A stretch of DNA of 64,000 bases from Culex pipiens pallens (GCF_016801865.2 NC_068938.1:210889734-210953733), one strand, 5' to 3'; shown: positions 34,646 to 46,142, numbered from the stretch's first letter. The notes: a model not told the origin generated them from the letters alone. Program-made: numbers and translations.

Positions 34646-34920
34646 ATTTGTTGAAAATAAAACTTAAAAGAATATTATGAAATTTCAAAGGATTTGAAAA
34701 ATGAAAAGAATTGGGGAATTATAAGTTTATAAATTTAGTAGGAATTTCAGTATAATTCTAAACAATAAAAACTTGAAAAATGCTTAAACTATTGAAAATT
34801 TTGTTTTCAATTTTTATATGTTTATAAAAAATTCAAAATAAAAAAAAAAACCAAAAGGCAATCAAAAAAACTAAAAATTTAAATGGTAATATATGGCCAC
34901 CCTGATGAAGTGGTAATTTG

Positions 34921-37140
34921 GGAAATCTGTCAATCTGTCATTCTGTTCAAATGATTTAGTTTATCCAAATGGATCGACTGAATACTTAGAGCATTTAACA
35001 GCATTAAGGAACACGTTACTCATTGTCTCTTCACACACACTTTACATCCAACGTTATCAAAACCACAAAATATGAGCCAACAGCTCTCCCGACATCAGCT
35101 GCAGCAGCCGCTTCACGTCAGCCCATCCATGCACGTTGACGTCCAAACCGTCACCGTCAGCGATCCATCCCACGTCAACCACACACGACGCACCGGACAC
35201 ATGTCCCAAGAATTGCAACAGCAGCCAGTCAGTCACCGGGCCGTGGTCACATCACTTTAATTCTGTCCACCCGGATAACGAACGGCAGCAGCAGCACTAA
35301 TAGCTTCTGGCGCTGGTTCCTCAGATATTCCCGAAAACCGCAAATTGCCATCAGGCCTCCACGATTGAAGAACTTTTATGGCTTGACCAGAGTCCCGTGC
35401 AAGGATTACCGAAGGGGGTTATTTCGAGATGACCCCCGCTGGAGTTCACGTTGGCTGCTGCGGTGACGGTCCATTACTGGATGCAACACCTTCCTATGTG
35501 GTCCGTGGCTCTGTGGTGTACCACTGAACCGGTTGGCTTTTGGACGGCGACTGTACCTTGACGACGCCGGGCCTGACACCGGGTTTTACAATGATTCAAC
35601 CGACCCACCGAAAAAGGGAGGACGACGACCGAGCTGTGGATGCATTCATTTAGAAGACCACAGCGACGCCCGGAGAGATCTGTATTGGCATACAGAGTGC
35701 GCGCACGAAAGTCCTGCGAAGGGGAGTTCCAGCGCTGGGAAGCGGATTTAAATTGACAGTCGTTTTTTGTGTGTGTCCTTGACGTCCCCTATGGGGTGTA
35801 GAGGAAGGACGTTGCTTTTAATTTCGACAAAGGGTTGTCGTCCAGGAACTGGTGCAAATATGTCGACGACGGAGTCGTGCAAAGGTTCTGGTGCTGGATG
35901 GGAACGCAATTGGGTCAACCCAGTGGGGTCAATTTGTGGAGGCTCTTTCAAAAAGGGACACGTTGAATGTAACGTTGGACAGCTGAAGCTGATGACGTTG
36001 GGTTGTGTAATCCAAAATAATGCTTCGATTACGGACTTCAAATTTAAGGTACCTGGAGTTGGATGCTGGGTATGATTCTGGATCCAGGTTCTGAGTAAGT
36101 ATTAGTTTCATTTTGTTAAAGTTTTGTTAAATTCCTTCAGCGAAGGAAGTTTACGTCTGAAATCAAAGTCTCAATAAAAAAAATACTGAACTCATAATCC
36201 TTCTCAGCAGTTCCAAGATTTTCAAAGTATCACATCGCAAAATGTGTGGAAAGCCCCGAGGAAAGGATTTGACCTCTTCATCGAACGCTGATCCTTTTGG
36301 TTCGGCTTTTGATTCCCCAATTAATTGGAATGGGGACTTAATTTTGCTACAAAATTCAAAATCCCAAAATCGATAGGCCGCGTCGCGGCCTCGGGCCTCG
36401 TAATAGAGTAATTAAGGGGGATTTCCTCGGGATTGCGGAATCAATTCAAAATTTAGAATTCCAACCATTAGAATCCATTTGAATTTCAGGATATTCAATT
36501 TTTGGTTTCCCTCTCTCCAGGAAAACCCCGAATTGTTCACTAAATCACCCAATTGTTGGAGGTCGCTGCAGCAAACTCAGCACAAAATGTCGCCCGAATT
36601 TGGCTTTTTGAAGTGTGTGTGACACAAACGCCCCGTCCGCCCGCCCGCTTCAGCCCAATCTCTGTGGTGAAAATAATTTAGTTATCGGATCAGATGAGAA
36701 TGTTCCCCGCCGCGATCCGCGCGAAAAGCCAAAGCTGTTAATTTAAATGTGACAAGATACAAATTGCTGTTCTCGGCAAAAGGTTTGGTGTGATTGTGTG
36801 AATCTTTGCCCCCTCGCAACATCCCACGTGGACCCGCCACGTGCGAAAACATGGGTCAACATAGTGAGAAGTGTGGTCTGGGACACGCGCACTCGTTTTG
36901 TGTGTTAGTCGAGCGAAATGGAGTGTGATTTTGATTATTGTAGTTTGGGACCGGGCGAGCAAGCCCAAAGTGCACACGCGGAAAAGCCACCCTGGTCAGA
37001 CTATGATGTCACTTTCCCGGGTGCAATGAGTCGGAACGGGAGGAAAAATTAGTTTTGAACATGCCTGTTGGGGATTTTGGGTGTGATTCCAGTAAAACTA
37101 GCAAAAATGACTTTTATCTGGCAATTTCATTTCAAATCCT
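34921..37140. other. Unique-looking block with one isolated TCCGTAAT-type motif
   Basis: Moderate-GC sequence. A 62-codon frame at 35072-35260 starts in a good insect context (CAAAATATG) and is Gln/His/Ser-rich, but has no recognisable domain. A reverse core motif with its tail word (GATTACGGACTTCAAATTTA, then AGGTACC) is at 36028-36052. TGTCAATCTGTCATTCTGT at about 34929-34947 resembles the composite-family TTGACAGATTGACAG word in reverse, possibly a remnant. Confidence 0.4.
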
Positions 37141-37500
37141 CAAAATTTGTTTTTTGAAATATTATTTTCTGAATTTGTTTTTTTTTCTCTTATCTTTCTT
37201 ATTTTTCAATTTTTTAAAATCTTGATTAAGGAATTCAATGCCATATTTTTTTTCTACAACAATTTCAATGAATTGATAATTTTAGTATCTATATTTTTTC
37301 AAAATTTCACAGTTACTTATTTTGAATATTTGAAAACCGTTCTTATTTTAAAAATATTTGTATTAGTTGTTATATTGATTGTTTTATATTTAATAAATTT
37401 GGTTAATTTAATTTTCAGTACTTTTTCATATTTATTCAATTTTGACTTTTTTGGGAAATTTTAGTTTTGAAACTATTTTTAATTTCAAACTTTTTTGAAA

Positions 37501-37550
37501 GGACCGTCCATAAAGATTTCCAAAAAAGGGTGGTGGTTTGTGGATGGTCC
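37501..37550. mobile_element. Minimal inverted-repeat element with GGACCRTCCAYAAA termini
   Basis: The left end GGACCGTCCATAAA and the right end TTTGTGGATGGTCC are near-perfect inverted repeats around about 22 bp. A related terminus, GGACCATCCATAAACCACG, occurs at 58208, where the element is different. It is probably an extreme deletion derivative of a transposon family known to me from mosquito sequence (recognised from memory). No clear target duplication. Confidence 0.55.
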
Positions 37551-38541
37551 CTAAGTCAATTTTCAGAAATTTCTTACTGTCCAATAATTTTTAAATTTTA
37601 AAATTTATTGAAGCCTCTTTACAATTTTTAATATTTTTAATTTTAAAAAATCTTGAATTTTCTACTCTTAAATGTTTTTTATTTGCTTGATTTCAAAATT
37701 TTTTCTTTTTTTTTTTCTAAAATATTAAAACAATGACTTTTATTCAGATTTTCGAAAGTTTTATGTCTAAATTTGGCAAAATTGGTAACCATAATTTCTT
37801 TAACCTCGTAAAATATTTTTTTTCGTGGCTATCTTAATTTTTAAAATTTAGTTTTACTTATTTTAATTTTTTAAATTTATGTTTTTTAAACATAAATATT
37901 CTAAAACAGTTTGAAATAGATTGTTTTATGTTTAATTTTTTTTTCATATTAACTAAAATTTTATTTTTTCTGAAATTTCAAAGGTTTTTAAACTTTTATG
38001 TTTTTTTTTTATTAAAAATAATATTTTTTTTGTTTATTGCGAATTTTTCAACAGTCCAATTTAATTAAATTTCCAAAATTTCTAAATCTTTAAATTATAA
38101 TTTTCCAAATTCAATTCCCACAATTCAAAATCAAGAGACAAAAAAATATTGCTCAATATTTAAAAATTGTGAGACTGTTTATTTTACTTATCATTCTAAT
38201 AACTTTCAATTTCGTATATTTAAAAAATGTGCTCAATTTTTTTTCCTATTTGTATTTTTTTTTGTTTTCAATGTTTTGAAACCTTTCTATTTTTTTATTT
38301 ATAAACTTTTGTTTTTCTAATTGTCCGATTCTATTAAATTTCTAAAATATCTAAATTTTCTAAATTATCTAAAGCCTCAATTATTTTTACAATTACTTTT
38401 TTTTTCATTTCAATTTTATCAAATTTTTCAAATTTTCCTTAATATTGTGTTTTTTTTTCAATGCCGTAAATTAGCTTGATTTCTCAATGTTATCAGAATT
38501 TCAATTTTTTTAAAATTGTCTAAATTTTAACAGTTTTCTAA

Positions 38542-38826
38542 GGCCATTCAAAAGTTTCATCTCAAGTTTTGTTCTCCTCCCCCCCTCGCCCACCCAAAAT
38601 CAATAACAAAAAAAAAATGATAAAAATCAAAAATTTCATAGAAAAATTAACATTTACAATTGATGTCAAACTAGTTTACATACATTCTGATATAACATAT
38701 ATCAAATAGGGCAAATTCAGACATTTTTATAAATTTTGAAAATAGAAATTGAAAAAAGACCTAGAACTCCCTCGACCTTGACCAGAATTAAGGGATAAAA
38801 ACTTGAAAAATATATTTGTACATGCG
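38542..38826. mobile_element. PIF/Harbinger-like MITE, diverged copy, TAA target duplication
   Basis: Starts GGCCATTCAAAAGTTTCATC and ends near AAATATATTTGTACATGCG. Ends and interior (AGTTTTGTTCTCCTCCCCCC; CCCTCGACCTTGACCAG) correspond in order to the better copy at 53603-54084. TAA lies on both sides (38539-38541 and 38827-38829), fitting the 3-bp TWA duplications of PIF/Harbinger. The right terminus is eroded. Confidence 0.6.
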
Positions 38827-39109
38827 TAATTTTTAAACTTTCTCAATTTTCAAAGTCTCCCAAACATATAGTTTTTTTTTTCATTTTGTTTTTTTTTTCA
38901 AGATTATTTCAAAATTTCGTATTTTTTTTTCTTTTTTTTATTTTAAATTTGGTTTTGTTTTTTTCTTATTTTATTTTTTTTCGAATTTCCCTAGTTTTGT
39001 GTATTTTTTTTTGTAAGTATTCAAAATCATTTAAATTATTTATTTAAAAAAAATCTATTTTTATTTACAATACATTTGAACAGAATGACATACATTTAAA
39101 AAGAAAGAC

Positions 39110-39500
39110 AGGTAGACAAATTTCACTACTTACCACCTAACTTACTGACACTCACTAAACATTATTATTATTTTTTAAACTCATGTTGCTTACTCTGCCA
39201 ATTAACTAGAATTTTGCATGAACTACATTATATTTGAAGTCTGTAATCGAAGTGTAATTTTGACAATTTGGTCATAATGATTAAATTTAGATTTACTTAT
39301 TCCACTAATCATCTCACATACCAGATATTACCACTTACCTTACCCACTTACACTCACTCTATCACTAGCACTTCAAATAATCAGAAATTAGATGCAAGTA
39401 CCTTGAATTTGAAGACCGTAATCGTGGTGACGAAATGCCATCACCACATGCATCAGTTCAAAGGGTGCACCTCAGCCATAACGTCCGTATTCGAAGTAAA
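39110..39500 (+). repeat. Diverged composite-family tail without minisatellite
   Basis: Contains TTACTGACACTCACTAAAC, CACTTACCTTACCCACTTAC, CACTCACTCTATCAC and three degraded core motifs: TTGAAGTCTGTAATCGAAGT (39234-39253), TTGAAGACCGTAATCGTGGT (about 39408) and AACGTCCGTATTCGAAGT (about 39480). The order matches the tails at 20.7 and 23.1 kb, but no GAAACT array precedes it, so the tail can exist alone. Confidence 0.65.
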
Positions 39501-41100
39501 CATTCCAACAACCAATTCCATTCAAAACAGCGTATTCCTGCTTGTCACTTCCAGTGAATTGCCATCGATTAGCACACTCTTTCTTCACCTGTCCAAAACC
39601 CCCAAAAAAGAACCAGCATAAAAACCCCGAAATTATGCAATCCTGTCACGCACCTCTGCTTAGAGAGGGCATCCATTTGAATTTTCGTGCCTTCTTCAGG
39701 TGGTGTTGTAGTTTCGGGGTTAGACAAAAAAGGTAACACGAAACAAGACACAATTATTTCCTGAACCCAAAGGGTTCGACCATTACCGACCAAACTTTGG
39801 AGCTAGGGAGACGCTCCCGAAGGGAGTTTGTAGTAAAAATCGGTGACATGAAGGTTGAGGTGGAACGCCGGAAACGCCTCTCTTACGAGAACACCTTAGA
39901 GTGGAGGGGAGAGAGAGACTCACAATCATCATAACAATAAAAGTTTATTAGCTCAAAAGAGGCACACCGTGAAGAGGGTGTGCACGGAGGGAAATGCTGG
40001 ACAACTTCATCTCAAATTCATACTTTTGTTGGTTCCCCCCCCCTTCAGGAAGTCCGCAAACTTGAAGTCGTCAACTTTTTGTGTTCCGGAAGATTCGCGC
40101 GACACCGTCGTTGACGGCTTCAAAGTGAATTAAGATCTTGGCGTTGTTTACCTTCGCATAGGTTGAGGAGGTTCAATTTCAACCTGAAAGGTTGGGCGAA
40201 ATCTGAGATCTCACCTGTGGACTCGACGTGGGGGGGAAATCCGCCCTCTCGGGCATCCCGAGTGTGGTGACCTGGGTGTCCTGTCATTGATAATAACCAT
40301 CGTCATCATCGTTAGGGACGGACACGGAATTTTTTGGGAGGGGGAGACTAACAACGGTTATGCCTCTCTGGAAATCGGGCTTTGTAACACAAGGATGCTG
40401 AACTACGGGTCTGACCTTTTTGGACGGAGGCCTAGGGCGGTTAGGGTAGCAAGAACTACTGTGTCGGGAGATACCAGGAAGGTCGAGGTTGAGTCAGAAA
40501 TTAACAAGCTGTTGACTTCAGCTATTTGTTCAGCTTCTAGTGAACTTTCTCATTTGTTCAATTTTAATTTCAACCAAATCCGTAATTAAACCAAATCACT
40601 CAAATCAAGTCACAATGTAGTTTCGGCTCATCTATCCTCCTCTCGCAATTTCCGCCATTAAATCCTAATCAATCGCGCACGCTGATGTCAACAAAAACGT
40701 GTGAAAAGATGCCGCACAATAAAAAATCAATCATCGACGAACAGAATCACCCTCTCCTCCCCATCACTATAACCCTCTGGTGTCAAAAAATTGCAACGCG
40801 AAAAAAAAAGAAGTGATTGACAGCGAGCAAACGAGCGAAAATTAATCGACGCGCGAGGGAATGTTATGTCAACTGGAAGCGACGAGGCGGTGGGTGGCTG
40901 CTGGTTTGCTTGTCACCGGATGTAGCCGAGGTCCCCCGCAAAAATCGGATATCGGATCTCCCTTCCTCCGAGCAACCGTTCAATACTGTCAGTCGGTTGT
41001 GGGACCGATAAGAACCTTCACTTTTTGGCGGGGGAAAGTTTCACTAAGGGTGGGAAAAAGCATGGTAGGTTTGAAAGTGATGAAATTTGGTGAAGAAACG
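39501..41100. other. Unique-looking block, no gene recognised
   Basis: Moderate-GC sequence. Short hairpins such as GGGAGACGCTCCCGAAGGGAG (near 39807) and GGCACACCGTGAAGAGGGTGTGC (39961-39983) are visible. Open frames near 40287-40589 and 40817-41142 lack motifs. Confidence 0.4.
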
Positions 41101-41119
41101 CTTCAAAATGAAATTAATA

Positions 41120-42400
41120 CTACCCTGAAGAAGACCAAGTGAAAGTAGGCCGAAACGTACATCTCTCTTGTGACTTGAACAAACTCGAATTTGTTCAAGT
41201 CACAAGAAAAATACTTCCATTTAAACTTAAGCAATTTTAGCAATTTGGGAAAAGCTTAAAAAATTGAAACAATTGTTACCCTGGAGAAGTCCAAATAAAA
41301 GTAAAGTATCACGGTTACATCATAAAAAATTATACAATTGATACCCAGGAGAAGATACGAAAAATTTAGCGAAACGTCGAACATTAATTTGTTTATGAGA
41401 TGCATAATTGGATAAAAAATAGAAAACACGAATTTGATTTTTTCACGTTTCTAAAGTACTCATTGATTTATCAGAGTGAACTCATGAAAATGAAACAATT
41501 GTAACCCTGGAGAAGACGAATTAAAAGTTGAGCGAAACGTGCAGTCTATTTTTTATCATACCCATTATTGGATTCATTAATGACATGAAAAAAAATGAGA
41601 AAACATTGAATTGATGTTTTTTTTACGTTTCGAAAGTACTCTTAGAGTCTTTGTTATGGTCAACTTATCAAAATGAAACAGTCGTTACCCTGAAGAAGAC
41701 CTGATAAAGTAGAACGAAACATCAAATTTGCTTTCTCTTTTGCAGATTCATTGGTGACATATACAAAATATTTTTTTTTTTAATAGAAGCGCATAAAACT
41801 TGATTTTTTACGTTTCGAAAGTTCTCTTTGAGTCTTCAACAGGGTTAACTCGTAAAAATTAAACAATTGTTACCTTGAAGAAGATCAAATTTAAAGTATA
41901 AACGTCAAATTTTCGTTTTTTCACAAATTCATTGACGACAAGACCAAATAAAGAGAGCGATTGACGACGTATAAAAAAAATTAAACACAAAATTAGATTT
42001 TACGTTTCAAAAGTATCATTGCAGTCTTCATCAGGGTAAACTCATAAAAAGAAAACAATTGTTTCCTTGAAAAAGACCAAATGAAAGTAAAGCGATTGAA
42101 GATGCATAATATAATAATCAAACTAAAATTGGAAACAACTAAAATTAGATTTTTGACGTTTCGAATGTTCTCTTAGAGCCATTATAAGGGTTAACTTATC
42201 AAAATGCAACAATCGTTACCCTGAAGAAGACCAAACAATCGTAGAACGAAACATCAAATTTTGTTTTCCTTTTTTGAAGATTCATCGATGACATTTGAAA
42301 AACAATTCATCTAAATTGGAAACAAACAAAATTTGATTATTGTCGTTTTAAAAATATACTTTGAGTCCTCATTAGGGTAACAATTGCCTAATTAAAAAGT
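41120..42400. repeat. Motif array, left half: paired forward and reverse CCTGAAGAAG...CGAAACGTC copies, about 180-bp period
   Basis: Forward copies start near 41124, 41279 (degenerate), 41344, 41504, 41687, 41872, 42063 and 42219. Reverse copies (ACGTTTCGAAAGTACTC...TCATCAGGGT) start near 41444, 41624, 41808, 42001, 42154 and 42342. Each ~180-bp unit therefore holds one copy in each orientation and can fold on itself. The best forward copies read CCTGAAGAAGACC, 11-13 nt, GCGAAACGT. Immediately after the first copy is a perfect 17-bp stem with 6-nt loop (CTTGTGACTTGAACAAA, 41167-41206). Confidence 0.85.
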
Positions 42401-42539
42401 GAATGTTACTAACAATTTAGAAGATATTTTTAAATATTCACCATGGTCAATCATTTAAATCGTGGGCAAAAATGTGCTTTGCCGTAAATATATTCAAAGT
42501 TTCAGGTGAACGTTTCAAGGTTATTGGATTTTAAGGGTT

Positions 42540-43830
42540 AACATGTTCTACGTTTCGAAAAAAGATAGTGGCTTCATTTTTAGGGAATCCTACTTTTTGG
42601 ATAAATTGAATCAAATTTTCAACGTTTAAAAAAAAAGAAATTAAAAAAGATCACAATTCTTCGCATGATTTGAAAAATATTTTCAAAATCAGATTTTTAA
42701 AAACAAATTTGACGTTTCGATGGAATTGCATTAAGTAATTTTATCAGGGTTGTGATTACAATTACTTTGAATTTTGACGTTTCGGCAGTACGTTGAAGTG
42801 AAGTTAGGGTCGTAATAAAACAATTCGAACCTATTTTGACGGTTGCAACGAGTATCTTCATCAGGGTTCGGGTGAAACAAATTCAAACTTTCTAGTTTAA
42901 GGTGTTTCGTTACACATTCTAGGAGTCTGTTTATCAGGGTTGTGATGAAACTAATTTAACATTTCTGACGTTTCGTTGAAACAGCTACGAGAGTCTTCTC
43001 CAGGGTTGTACAGAAACAAATATCACTTTTCGGACGTTTGAAAAGAATAGTAATGGTGGGTTTAAATTTAGCAATTTTCACCTTGTTGACGTTTCGATAG
43101 AATTTCAAAGAGTGGCTTCATCAGGGTTTTGACGAAACATTTTTTTCTTTGTTTCATGTTTCCATAGGATTGCCACAAGTTGCTTTATAAGGTTGATTCA
43201 AATTGAAATTTTGATTTTTTGACGTTGTGAAAAACCATTTAACGTTTCTATAGGACTTAAACGACGGTCTTCATCAGGGTTGTGGGTTGTGGTTGTGATG
43301 AAAAAGATAAAAATAGTTACGTTTCGGCAGATTTTTCACCAAAAGCTTTATCAGGGTTTTGGTTGAACAAGCATGACATTTTTGACGTTTCGATAAGCTT
43401 AAAGGGTCTTCATCAAGGTTTTCTTTTTTAATGTTTTTGGACCACGAACTCAAATGTTTCCAAAGTAGTAGAAATTCGAAACTTCAAACGTGGCATTTTT
43501 GACGTTTCGATAAGTTGGAATTGTCTTCATCAGGGTTTTAAAATATTTTTTGGACCACGAACTTCAACGTTTCAAAAGTAGAAGAAATTTAAAACATCGT
43601 CAGGGCTTTAGTTCAGCAATCTTGGAATTTTTGACGTTTCGATAAGCAGAAAGAGTCTTCATCAGGGTTTTTAAAAATATTTTTAACTTAGTTAGGGTAA
43701 TGACAACACAAACCTGGCATTTTTGACGTGTCGATAATCTGAAAGGGTCTTCATCAGGGTTTCATTATTTATTTCTTTGCAGTGAACTTTAACGTTTCGA
43801 AAACCACACACCGGCCTTCATCAGGGTTTC
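42540..43830 (-). repeat. Motif array, right half: about 15 copies, nearly all on the minus strand
   Basis: Plus-strand signature GACGTTTCGATAAG...CTTCATCAGGGTTT begins near 42549, 42711, 42776, 42837, 42901, 42967, 43088, 43241, 43319, 43383, 43501, 43632, 43725 and 43790, with degenerate copies near 43033 and 43150. Minus-strand reading of the copy at 43501 is CCCTGATGAAGAC, about 15 nt, CGAAACGTC. Spacing is irregular (60-130 bp). GTTTCG and CATCAGGG are the best-kept parts; the spacer between them varies, as expected if the two boxes are under constraint or were amplified as a unit. Confidence 0.85.
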
Positions 43831-45190
43831 AAAAAACGTTTCAAGGTCTTTTAAACCCACCGTCCACACCTCGTCGCAAACCAAGTTCCGAACCGAAGAA
43901 TTACGCGAATCAGCGGAAAATTTTATGGCACCGACCACCCAAAAATGGGAAAAGTTGGACCATCCGCATGAACCCATGGAGGGAGAGGGGGAGGCAAACT
44001 TCGACACTGCCCGCCACTGGGGTCGTCCCCACCAAGAATCGTTTAATCATAGTACAGATGTCAGTCGCGGTCGTAGGTCGACCCGCCGCCAGATTGATTG
44101 ATGAAATTTTTCAATTTGGCCAACATTTCAACGGATGTAAAATCACCGGTCTCGTTCGTTCCATTTTTTTTGGGAGTTCAAATTTTGTCCGGAAGTCCCA
44201 CTGCTGAAATGGAGGGAAAATCGATATTGCGCAGACGGGAGTTTTTTCCGGGTGGGTCATCGAATTTTCCAGAGGCCGGAAACCGGAGCGGAATTTTAAT
44301 CAATGCGATTGTTGGTTAGCAAATTTATGCTTCTTCGGTGAATTTTGTGGGGGGGAGGTATAATTATTGTTTACAATTTTCACCGAACAAACCACACTTT
44401 GTTGGCGAGGTGGAACTTGCAATTATGGTTGAACTTTGCGTCGTAATCGAACGGTTGGGCACAACTCTCGAACCAGGTAATTAAAGGTAATTTCGACTGG
44501 TTCTCTGAATTACAACAGCTTATTCAAGACAGACTTAAAGCGAGAGGGAAGTTATCCTTTCAAGATAAGCGCACACCCACACAGAGCTACGCTCTGCACC
44601 AACACATTGCTTTGATCTTGGTGGGGAGGTCGCAGACGAGCCCAGAGATAACACTCCAAAGAAGGCGAAGAGAACCAGGTCAAAAAGGATCCACCCACTT
44701 GCACACGCTGAAAAAAAGGAAGGAAGGACTCCCACGCACACAGACATGCACACAAAGATTCTCAGGTGGGAGAAGTAAATGAGTTTGTCTGAAGCAGAAG
44801 GACTGGTGTGCTTTTTTTATTTTTATTTTTTCTGTTATTTGGGACACAAGAACCTGCCAAGATGCGACATAATGTGATTTTGGACTGCGCTGCTCCAGCA
44901 AAAGGAGCTGTGAAATATTAAAGAGTCGGGGCACTGGAAATGGGGAGCGTTTGCTGTGTTTTTGCGAACGTTTTTTATGATGTTTTTTTTTTTGCTGAAG
45001 TCGAGGGGTTGAAATTAACATTCGAGATCTGCTGGAGAAAGGTGGAAAATGTGCTTTCAGGAGAGATTAAAGAATTAGAGCGGGGTGAACGTTTCGTAAG
45101 CAGGGACGGTTTAATTAGGCATTTTGAGTTCAAAGAAATTTAAGGATGCCATTTTTTTGTGGGAATGTCTCAAGAAGCTTCCACTTGTTT
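43831..45190. other. Unique-looking block, no gene recognised
   Basis: Moderate-GC sequence. Frames at 43782-44319 and 44535-45143 occur on both strands without motifs. Cys/Ser-rich minus-strand frames near 44550 reflect GTGTG-rich DNA. Confidence 0.4.
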
Positions 45191-45424
45191 TGTAGCATTT
45201 AAAACTTAAATTCAGAATAATTGATAAACGTGCCAAAAAGATGATTTCCAAGGTTGTTAACGATAAAATTATCGAGGTTCGAAAACGATAACGTTAGTTC
45301 TAATATTATTTCTAAAATATTTTTAAAATTGACTAAATCCAACCAAATTATGTTTAATTTACCAACTTACTCTTAGAACATATATTTTGATAATCTGGTA
45401 AGTTTTAAAGAATAAATACTTTAA

Positions 45425-46142
45425 AAAATCACAAAATACCGTATTTTATCAAAAACACTCATTTTTTCAAATTCGCAATATGGGTAACAAACGATTCTAA
45501 ATTTTGCATGCATTTTCACTGTTTAATAGTTTTTTTGAAGAATTACTGACTTTTTTTTACAAAATACCGTATTTTTTAAATTACTCAAATTTTCATAATT
45601 TCAAATATGGGTATCTAACGAAGCAAAATTTTACCTGCATTTTCACTGTTTTAGAGTTTTTTTGAATGAAATACTCAAATTTTCACAAAATAACGTTTTT
45701 TTTTAATTACTCAAACGAAGCGAAATTTTACCTGCATTTTCATTGTTTTAGAGTTTTTTTTGAATGAAATTCTTCAAAAAACTCTAGAACAGGGAATGCA
45801 GGCAAAATTTCGGATCGTTTGACATCCATATTGCGAATTGTAGAAATTTGAGTATGTTCGAGAAAATACGGTATTTTGTGAAAATTTTGGTATTTCATTC
45901 AAAAAAATCTATAGCAGCGAAAATGCAAGCAAAATTTCGCATCGTTTGATACCCATATTGCGAATTATAAAAATTTTAGTTTTTTCGAGAAAACACGAGA
46001 TTTTGTGAAAATTTTGGTATTTCATTCAAAAAAACTATAGCGATGAAAATGTAAGCAAAATTTCGAATCGTTCGATACCCATATTGCGAATTATAAAAAT
46101 TTGAGCAATTTCGAGAAAATACGGTATTTTGTGAAAATTTTA
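45425..46142. repeat. Palindrome built from three plus three inverted ~120-bp units, centre near 45768
   Basis: Left units begin near 45430, 45558 and 45677 (ACAAAATACCGTATTTT...CGAAGCAAAATTTTACCTGCATTTTCACTGTTTTAGAG). Right units, in reverse, begin near 45775, 45893 and 46017 (AACTCTAGAACAGGGAATGCAGGCAAAATTTCG...GAGAAAATACGGTATTTTGTGAAAATTTT). At the centre GAGTTTTTTTTGAA faces TTCAAAAAACTC across about 8 nt. The third left unit has lost about 35 bp. It directly abuts the 8-bp minisatellite that follows. Confidence 0.85.

Larger units (their letters stand above)
32706..34920. repeat. A-rich satellite, second array, hosting two SINEs
   Basis: The phrase AGTAGTAATTCAAGTGTTATTCTCCAAACT or a variant recurs near 33735, 34115, 34298 and 34738, with a weaker version near 33924. 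If the inserted SINE is subtracted, spacing is about 190 bp. TGTAGAATTTTGGATATTTAAA words recur with it. These are the same phrases as at 27.5-30.35 kb, so the two arrays share an ancestor but are organised with different periods. SINE insertions at 33134-33383 and 34428-34645 interrupt it. Confidence 0.7.
37141..39060. repeat. T-rich AT block hosting two small inverted-repeat elements
   Basis: T-skewed sequence with long T runs. Frame 37147-37464 gives a Phe/Ile/Leu-rich peptide that reflects composition. It contains a 50-bp mini inverted repeat at 37501-37550 and a PIF-like MITE at 38542-38826, both listed separately. No tandem period is obvious. Confidence 0.55.

Noticed and set aside
35072..35260. 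62-codon Gln/His/Ser-rich small ORF after CAAAATATG
   Set aside because: Start context is good, but there is no recognised domain or other support; conservation or ribosome profiling would be needed.
41120..43830. Bacterial-style attenuator or riboswitch array
   Set aside because: No bacterial context or genes; the boxes fit the PLE hammerhead pattern or plain repeat amplification better.
43789..44319. Coding exon downstream of the motif array (141 codons)
   Set aside because: The frame starts inside a motif copy and has no recognised domain; the opposite strand is open as well.
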